In this document: one piece after another, positions 57,172 to 64,000 of the stretch
Position numbering within the stretch: position 1 is the first letter of the stretch
Layout of the letters: every line of letters starts with the position of its first letter
From: Fundidesulfovibrio agrisoli
GTDB taxonomy: Bacteria; Desulfobacterota; Desulfovibrionia; Desulfovibrionales; Desulfovibrionaceae
Length of the DNA: 64,000 nucleotides
Assembly: GCF_022808715.1 (NCBI RefSeq)
Contig: NZ_JAKZKX010000008.1
Span: 62,001-126,000 of the forward strand
Reading direction: 5' to 3'
Notes under the pieces: model-generated
Seen by the model: the letters and a program-made list of their open reading frames with translations, nothing else
The model's database searches: none
What the model was told of the DNA's origin: nothing
Position numbers and translations under genes: made by a program

Positions 57172-58146
57172 CTACATGGGCAGCTTGAGCACCTCGCGCG
57201 CGAGCCCGGCCATGCGCCGGGAGCGGGCGGCGCTCTTTTCCACGGCGTTGCGGGCCTGTTCCTCGCGGATGTTGAGCTGGATGGTTTCCAGGTCGGTGGC
57301 CGCGCCGTCCAGGCGGTCAGCCAGATGCTGCAGGGCGGCCTTGGCCTCGCCGGTGCGGGGTTTGGCGACGGTCTCGGCCAACTCCAGGCAGGCTTCCAGG
57401 GCTTTGTTGGTGGTCCGCACGTAGGCCCCGGAGAGGAAGCCCTTCTCCTGCACGGAAATCCCGTTGTCGGCCGTCACCAGGGCGGCCGTCTCGGACATGA
57501 GCCTGCGCAGCCCCTCCTGTTCGCGGGCCAGCGCGGCGCTGTAGGTCCTCTGCAGGTAGGCGGCCGTGTCCCCGGCCTGGGCCGGGTTGAAGCGCGCCTT
57601 GGACTCGACGTCCAGCGAGGTGAACATGGCGTTGAAGTCCTTCATGTACTTGGGGACTGTGCCGGCCTGGGCCACGCCGATCATCTCGATGCGCCCGAAG
57701 CCCGTGAGCACCACGGCGGCGTAGTACTCCACGCCCTGCCCGTCCACCGGGGCCAGCCAGTAGGAGAGCATCCTGCTCGATCCGTCGAGCAGGGCTTGCT
57801 TCTGCTGGTATTTGTCCTTGCTGACGTTCCAAAGCTCGGCGAAGTCCAGGTTGCGGTCCCTTGCCATGAGTTCGAGCACGCCCGGCGGGGTCGGCTCGTG
57901 GACCTCGCGCACGATCACGGTGGGGTAGCCCTTGCCCGAATCCACCGCGTCCTTGTGGGCCAGCACGGCGATGCGCCTGCCGTGTTCGGCGCCTTTTTCC
58001 TTTATAGTCCAATCGGGAGCGAGTTTGATGGAATAGGAGCCGTCCTGGGCGGTCAACGTGTTGCTTGATCCTGAGCCGGGCATCAGGGGAATTCCGGAGC
58101 AGCCCGCAAGGAACAGGCACAGCAGAGACGCTAGAAGTATGCGCAT
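57172..58146 (-). CDS. Lipoprotein of unknown function
   Basis: A 324-residue predicted lipoprotein, signal MRILLASLLCLFLAGC with the lipid Cys at 16. The middle contains a beta-rich domain (SYSIKLAPDWTIKEKG, VIVREVHEPTPPGVLELM, GVEYYAAVVLTGFGRIEMIGVAQ) that resembles periplasmic domains of unknown function. The C-terminal half (about 200-320) is alpha-helical and may be coiled coil. The start at 58146 has GGAG 8 bases upstream. The upstream 63-residue open frame lacks a binding site. No homologous family is recognised; it is divergent from the histidine kinase gene. Confidence 0.8.
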   Translation of the reverse strand: MRILLASLLCLFLAGCSGIPLMPGSGSSNTLTAQDGSYSIKLAPDWTIKEKGAEHGRRIAVLAHKDAVDSGKGYPTVIVREVHEPTPPGVLELMARDRNLDFAELWNVSKDKYQQKQALLDGSSRMLSYWLAPVDGQGVEYYAAVVLTGFGRIEMIGVAQAGTVPKYMKDFNAMFTSLDVESKARFNPAQAGDTAAYLQRTYSAALAREQEGLRRLMSETAALVTADNGISVQEKGFLSGAYVRTTNKALEACLELAETVAKPRTGEAKAALQHLADRLDGAATDLETIQLNIREEQARNAVEKSAARSRRMAGLAREVLKLPM

Positions 58147-58271
58147 GATATCATCTCCTCGGGATAGGGGAAATGCTCCCCGGCGCGGGCATTTGTCAAG
58201 TGCGTGCATTCCGGCCCAGGCCGTGCGCCCCCTGTTGCAATAGCGGGCAAAGCTGCTATGAGTTTAAATAT

Positions 58272-60569
<2,298 letters not shown>

Positions 60570-60585
60570 GCCTACACCCTACAGC

Positions 60586-62250
60586 TCAATACTCCATGCG
60601 GCAGGCCACGGGCATCCTCCAGCCCGTGCCGAAGGCCCTGTCCGTGATCTTGAGGCCCGGAGCGGCCTGGCGGCGTTTGAACTCAGCGTTCTTGACCAGC
60701 CTGCACACCTTGCCCACCACCACCCTGTCGAACCCGGCCGCGGCGATCTCGTCCACCGAGGCCTGCAGCTCCACGCGCAGGCGCAGGATGGCGTCCAGCT
60801 CGTCGTAGGGGGGCAGGCTGTCCTGATCCTTCTGGTCGGGGCGCAGCTCCGCCGAGGGGGCCTTGTCGATGATGCTCTGGGGGATCAGGTCGGCCCGGTT
60901 GGCGTTGCACCACTCGGCCAGGCGGTAGACCATGGTCTTGGGCACGTCCGAGATGACGGCCAGGCCGCCGGACATGTCGCCGTAGATGGTGCAGTAGCCC
61001 ACGGCCAGCTCGGACTTGTTGCCCGTGGTCAGCAGCAGCTTGCCGAACTTGTTGGAGATGGCCATGAGCAGGTTGCCCCGGATGCGCGACTGGATGTTCT
61101 CCTCCGTGATGTCCGGGTCGCGCCCGGCGAAGGCCTCGGCCAAGGTGCTCTCGAAGCTGCCCATGATGCCCTCGATGGGCAGGGTCATGGTCTCGATGCC
61201 CAGGCGCGCGGCCAGCTCGATGGAGTCGTCCACGCTGCCCTGGCTGGAGTAGGGGCTTGGCATGAGCACCCCGAGCACCTTCTGCGGCCCCAGGGCCTCG
61301 GCGGCGATGGCCGCGGTCAGGGCGGAGTCGATGCCGCCGGAGAGCCCCAGCAGCGCCCCCTGGAACCCGCACTTGGCGGCGTAGTCCCGCACGCCCAGCA
61401 CCAGGGCGCGCCAGGCCTCGGCCTCGGGCGAGAAGTCGTCCTGGGCCAGGGCCGGTTCGCAGTCCGGGGAGCAGGCGTCCAGTGCGTCAAGATCCACAAC
61501 CAGAACGTCCTCCCCGAAACCCTTGGCGCGCATGGTCAGGCTGCCCTGGGCGTCGGCCGCCATGGAGCGGCCGTCGAACACCAGGTCGTCGTTGCCGCCC
61601 ACCTGGTTGCAGTAGAGCACGGGCATGCCGTACTTGCGCGCCGCGCTGGCGATGAGTTTCTCGCGCATGGCCTGCTTGCCCAGGGTGAAGGGCGAGGCGG
61701 AGAGGTTGAGGATGGCCTGCGCCCCCTCGGCCACGAGGCGCTCCACGGGGTCTTCGCGGTAGCGGCGGCTCTGCCAGAAGTCCTTGTCGTTCCAGATGTC
61801 CTCGCAGATGGTCACGCCCAGCCTTTTGCCGCCGATCTCCACGAAGCCGAGGCTGTCGCCGGGCTCGAAGTAGCGGTCCTCGTCGAAGACGTCGTAGGTG
61901 GGCAGGAGCATCTTGGGGATGAACGCCTCCACGACACCGCCGCGCAACAGCGCCGCGCAGTTGTACAGGGGCTTGGCGTCGCCGCGCCCCGTGGGGACGG
62001 CCGTGCCCACCAGGACCGCCGGGCCTTTGGCCAGGCGTTCGGCCAGCCTGTTCAGCTCGTGGCGGGCCTTCTCGATGAAGGCCGAGGAGAGCAGCAGGTC
62101 GCGGGGGGGATAGCCCGTGAGGGCCAGTTCCGGGGTGACGCACAGCTCCGCGCCCTGCTCGGCCGCAGCCTCCGCGTTGCGGGCGATTCTGGCGGCGTTG
62201 CCGCAGAGGTCGCCCGCAACGGTGTTTATCTGGAGCAGCCCGATCTTCAT
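60586..62250 (-). CDS. nadE: Glutamine-dependent NAD+ synthetase
   Basis: Amidates nicotinate adenine dinucleotide to NAD+. The 554-residue protein has an N-terminal CN-hydrolase glutaminase domain ([35 protein letters not shown]) and a C-terminal synthetase domain ([43 protein letters not shown]). The ATG at 62250 overlaps the dapB stop (ATGA). The longer open frame upstream would run inside dapB and is not used. Confidence 0.96.
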   Translation of the reverse strand: MKIGLLQINTVAGDLCGNAARIARNAEAAAEQGAELCVTPELALTGYPPRDLLLSSAFIEKARHELNRLAERLAKGPAVLVGTAVPTGRGDAKPLYNCAALLRGGVVEAFIPKMLLPTYDVFDEDRYFEPGDSLGFVEIGGKRLGVTICEDIWNDKDFWQSRRYREDPVERLVAEGAQAILNLSASPFTLGKQAMREKLIASAARKYGMPVLYCNQVGGNDDLVFDGRSMAADAQGSLTMRAKGFGEDVLVVDLDALDACSPDCEPALAQDDFSPEAEAWRALVLGVRDYAAKCGFQGALLGLSGGIDSALTAAIAAEALGPQKVLGVLMPSPYSSQGSVDDSIELAARLGIETMTLPIEGIMGSFESTLAEAFAGRDPDITEENIQSRIRGNLLMAISNKFGKLLLTTGNKSELAVGYCTIYGDMSGGLAVISDVPKTMVYRLAEWCNANRADLIPQSIIDKAPSAELRPDQKDQDSLPPYDELDAILRLRVELQASVDEIAAAGFDRVVVGKVCRLVKNAEFKRRQAAPGLKITDRAFGTGWRMPVACRMEY

Positions 62251-63032
62251 GCCAGCATGTCGGCCATAGTATAGAGCTTGCCCGGCTTCCGGGAGCCGAT
62301 CCAGCGCGCGGCGCGCAGCGCCCCCCGGGCGAAGTTCTCGCGGGAGTGGGCGCGGTGCGTCACCTCGATGCGCTCGCCTGGGCCGAAGAAGTAGACCGTG
62401 TGGTCGCCCACCACGTCGCCGCCGCGCACGGCCAGCACGCCGACCTCCTCCTTGGTGCGCGCGCCCACGATGCCCTCGCGCCCGCACTTCTTCACGTCGT
62501 CCAGGTTCAGGCCCCGTGCGGCGGCGATCACCTGGCCCAGCTTGATCGCGGTGCCGCTGGGGGAGTCCACCTTCTTGTTGTGGTGGATTTCGGTGATTTC
62601 AAGGTCGTAGTCGGGGCCCAGGGCCTCCACCAGCATGGGCAGGAGCTTCATGAGGGTGTTCACGCCCACGCTCATGTTGGGGGACCAGAACATGGGCGCC
62701 TTGGCCGCCGAGGCCTCCAGTTCGAGCAGCTGTTCCGGCTTGAAGCCGGTGGTGCCGAAGACCACGGGGTTGCCCAGCTCCGCCGCGGCCTTGGACACGG
62801 CCACGCTGGCCTCCGGGGCGGTGAAGTCCACCACCACGGCGCCGGGCAGCTTGGCGAAGACTTCCTTGGCGTCGGTGCCGCGCACGCAGGTGAATTTCTC
62901 GAGCGAGGCCTCGTGCTGGGGCCGCTCCACCACGCCCGCCAGGTTGAGTTCAGGGTCGGCCTGGGCCAACGCCGCCAGGGTGCCGCCCATGCGGCCGCCC
63001 GCGCCCATGATGATCACATCGCACACGCTCAT
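62247..63032 (-). CDS. dapB: 4-hydroxy-tetrahydrodipicolinate reductase
   Basis: Reduces dihydrodipicolinate in lysine and peptidoglycan synthesis. The 261-residue protein starts [20 protein letters not shown] (NAD(P)-binding). It has [14 protein letters not shown], the active-site [18 protein letters not shown] and the C-terminal [20 protein letters not shown]. The ATG at 63032 has GAGG 6 bases upstream; a TTG at 63053 would overlap ligA. It joins nadE in a 4-base overlap. Confidence 0.95.
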   Translation of the reverse strand: MSVCDVIIMGAGGRMGGTLAALAQADPELNLAGVVERPQHEASLEKFTCVRGTDAKEVFAKLPGAVVVDFTAPEASVAVSKAAAELGNPVVFGTTGFKPEQLLELEASAAKAPMFWSPNMSVGVNTLMKLLPMLVEALGPDYDLEITEIHHNKKVDSPSGTAIKLGQVIAAARGLNLDDVKKCGREGIVGARTKEEVGVLAVRGGDVVGDHTVYFFGPGERIEVTHRAHSRENFARGALRAARWIGSRKPGKLYTMADMLA

Positions 63033-63049
63033 GCTCGTCCTCGCTGGTA

Positions 63050-64000
63050 TCAAAGGGTTTCGCCCCGGGTGAGGCGTTCGAATTCGTCCTGTGAGAGAAT
63101 CTGTACACCAAGTGCTCTGGCTTTATCCAGCTTGGAGCCGGGGTCCGCGCCCGCGACCAGGTAATCGAGCTTCTTGGAGACGGAGCCCAGCACCACGCCG
63201 CCCAGCCCCTCCACTATGGCCTGGGCCTGGCTGCGGCCCATGCCGGAAAGCGTCCCCGTGAACAGGAAGCGCTTCCCGGAAAGCGGCCTGGAGGCGGCGT
63301 CCGCCGCGTTATCCTCTGCCTTGCGCGGCCACAGCCCGCATTCCTTGAAGCTCTGAAGCAGGTGGTGGTTGGCGGGGTTGTCGAAAAAGGCGCGGATGGC
63401 CCCGGCCACCTCCGGCCCGATGTCCGGCAGATCCTTAAGGGTTTCCGCGTCGGCTGCGGCCAGGGCGTCCAGATCGTCGAAGCGGGCGGCCAGGGTGCGC
63501 GCGGTCTGCGTGCCCACATGCCGGATGCCCAGCCCGGCGATCAGCCTGGCCAGGGGAGCCTGCGCGCGGGTTTTCTCGATGGAGGCCAGCATGTTCTCGG
63601 CCAGCTTCTCGCCCATGCGCTCCAGGGGCATCAGGTCATCCATGCTCAGGCGGAAGATGTCCGCCGGGGACTTCACCAGCCCCTTGTTGACCAGCACCTC
63701 GATCCAGCGCTTGCCCAGGCCCTCGATGTCCAGCCCGGACTTGGAGACGAAGAAGATGATGGACTGCACCAGCACCGCCGGGCAGGAGAGGTTCAGGCAG
63801 CGCCAGGCCGCCTCGCCCTCCAGGCGCTTCACGGGCGAGCCGCAGGCCGGGCAGGTGGGCGGGAAGCTGAATTCCTCCGCGCCTTGGGGGCGTTTCTCTA
63901 GCACGGGGCGCACCACCTCGGGGATCACGTCCCCCGCGCGCTGCACCACCACGATGTCGCCCGCGCGCAAATCCTTGGCGCGGATCTCGTCCTCGTTGTG
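63050..64000 (-). CDS. ligA: NAD-dependent DNA ligase (3' part; continues beyond the window)
   Basis: C-terminal 316 residues. The end of the OB-fold ([17 protein letters not shown]) is followed by the Cys4 zinc finger ([20 protein letters not shown], with the fourth Cys in SCPA). Helix-hairpin-helix repeats follow ([32 protein letters not shown]), then a BRCT domain ([25 protein letters not shown]). The adenylation domain and active-site Lys lie right of the window. It is upstream of dapB, with 17 bases between the stop and the dapB start. Confidence 0.97.
   Translation of the reverse strand, partial: HNEDEIRAKDLRAGDIVVVQRAGDVIPEVVRPVLEKRPQGAEEFSFPPTCPACGSPVKRLEGEAAWRCLNLSCPAVLVQSIIFFVSKSGLDIEGLGKRWIEVLVNKGLVKSPADIFRLSMDDLMPLERMGEKLAENMLASIEKTRAQAPLARLIAGLGIRHVGTQTARTLAARFDDLDALAAADAETLKDLPDIGPEVAGAIRAFFDNPANHHLLQSFKECGLWPRKAEDNAADAASRPLSGKRFLFTGTLSGMGRSQAQAIVEGLGGVVLGSVSKKLDYLVAGADPGSKLDKARALGVQILSQDEFERLTRGETL

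Noticed and set aside
62251-62487. A 79-residue N-terminal extension of NadE
   Set aside because: It is arginine-rich antisense-like sequence lying inside dapB. The CN-hydrolase domain starts exactly at the ATG at 62250.

Overview
The window is GC-rich, densely packed bacterial chromosome that looks like a sulfate reducer of the Desulfovibrionaceae (an inference from content, not from a database match). The main supports are: a cytochrome c maturation cluster with a cysteine-type CcmE and no CcmG/CcmH, of the kind described from Desulfovibrio; a PxxKW cysteine-rich protein; YedF of selenium metabolism; an indolepyruvate:ferredoxin oxidoreductase (IorAB); and citramalate synthase next to aspartate kinase. 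No prophage, complete insertion sequence, CRISPR array, rRNA or tRNA gene was recognised. The window is mostly core genome with a few unusual proteins.

Layout. 1-6.8 kb (minus): M20 hydrolase, mnmG, a membrane PilZ protein, a CorC-like CBS protein, lnt and the 5' end of prfB with its programmed +1 frameshift site. 6.8-10.8 kb: a PxxKW protein behind three 23-bp tandem repeats, then a methylthioadenosine/adenine salvage locus (mtaD divergent from apt-mtnP-esterase). 10.8-19.4 kb (minus): a hybrid histidine kinase, then pdxJ-acpS-nnr-CBS-tsaE-lysC-cimA. 19.5-26 kb: ugd, a Tat-exported nitroreductase, a PilZ protein, hisH-hisF, a small secreted saposin-B-like protein, a DJ-1/PfpI protein and SugE. 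26-30.8 kb (minus): a TPR membrane protein, iorA, iorB and a sigma54-activator-like protein whose key motifs are degenerate. 30.9-39.1 kb (plus): proA, nadD, a CNNM/CBS protein and ccmEFABCD plus a TPR protein. 39.3-49.5 kb (plus): livK, then livHMGF-guaB-guaA-tatB-hisB-lipoprotein-hisA without a visible internal terminator. 49.7-64 kb: a trypsin-like lipoprotein, a copper-chaperone-like HMA protein, carbonic anhydrase with an isocitrate lyase/PEP mutase family enzyme, adenine deaminase, yedF, a pseudouridine synthase, a lipoprotein, a second hybrid kinase with an HPt domain, and nadE-dapB-ligA (ligA runs off the right end).

How the genes fit together. Three purine-base enzymes (MtnP, Apt, Ade), MtaD and GuaBA give purine salvage and the GMP branch. 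CimA, LysC, DapB, ProA and HisABFH serve amino-acid synthesis, while the Liv transporter imports branched-chain amino acids and IorAB probably handles aromatic 2-oxoacids. The Ccm cluster would supply periplasmic c-type cytochromes and TatB is part of the Tat exporter. The most unusual items are the saposin-fold secreted protein at 24.2 kb, the motif-degenerate AAA+ regulator at 26.1 kb, the reduced single-cluster IorA and the CcmE variant.
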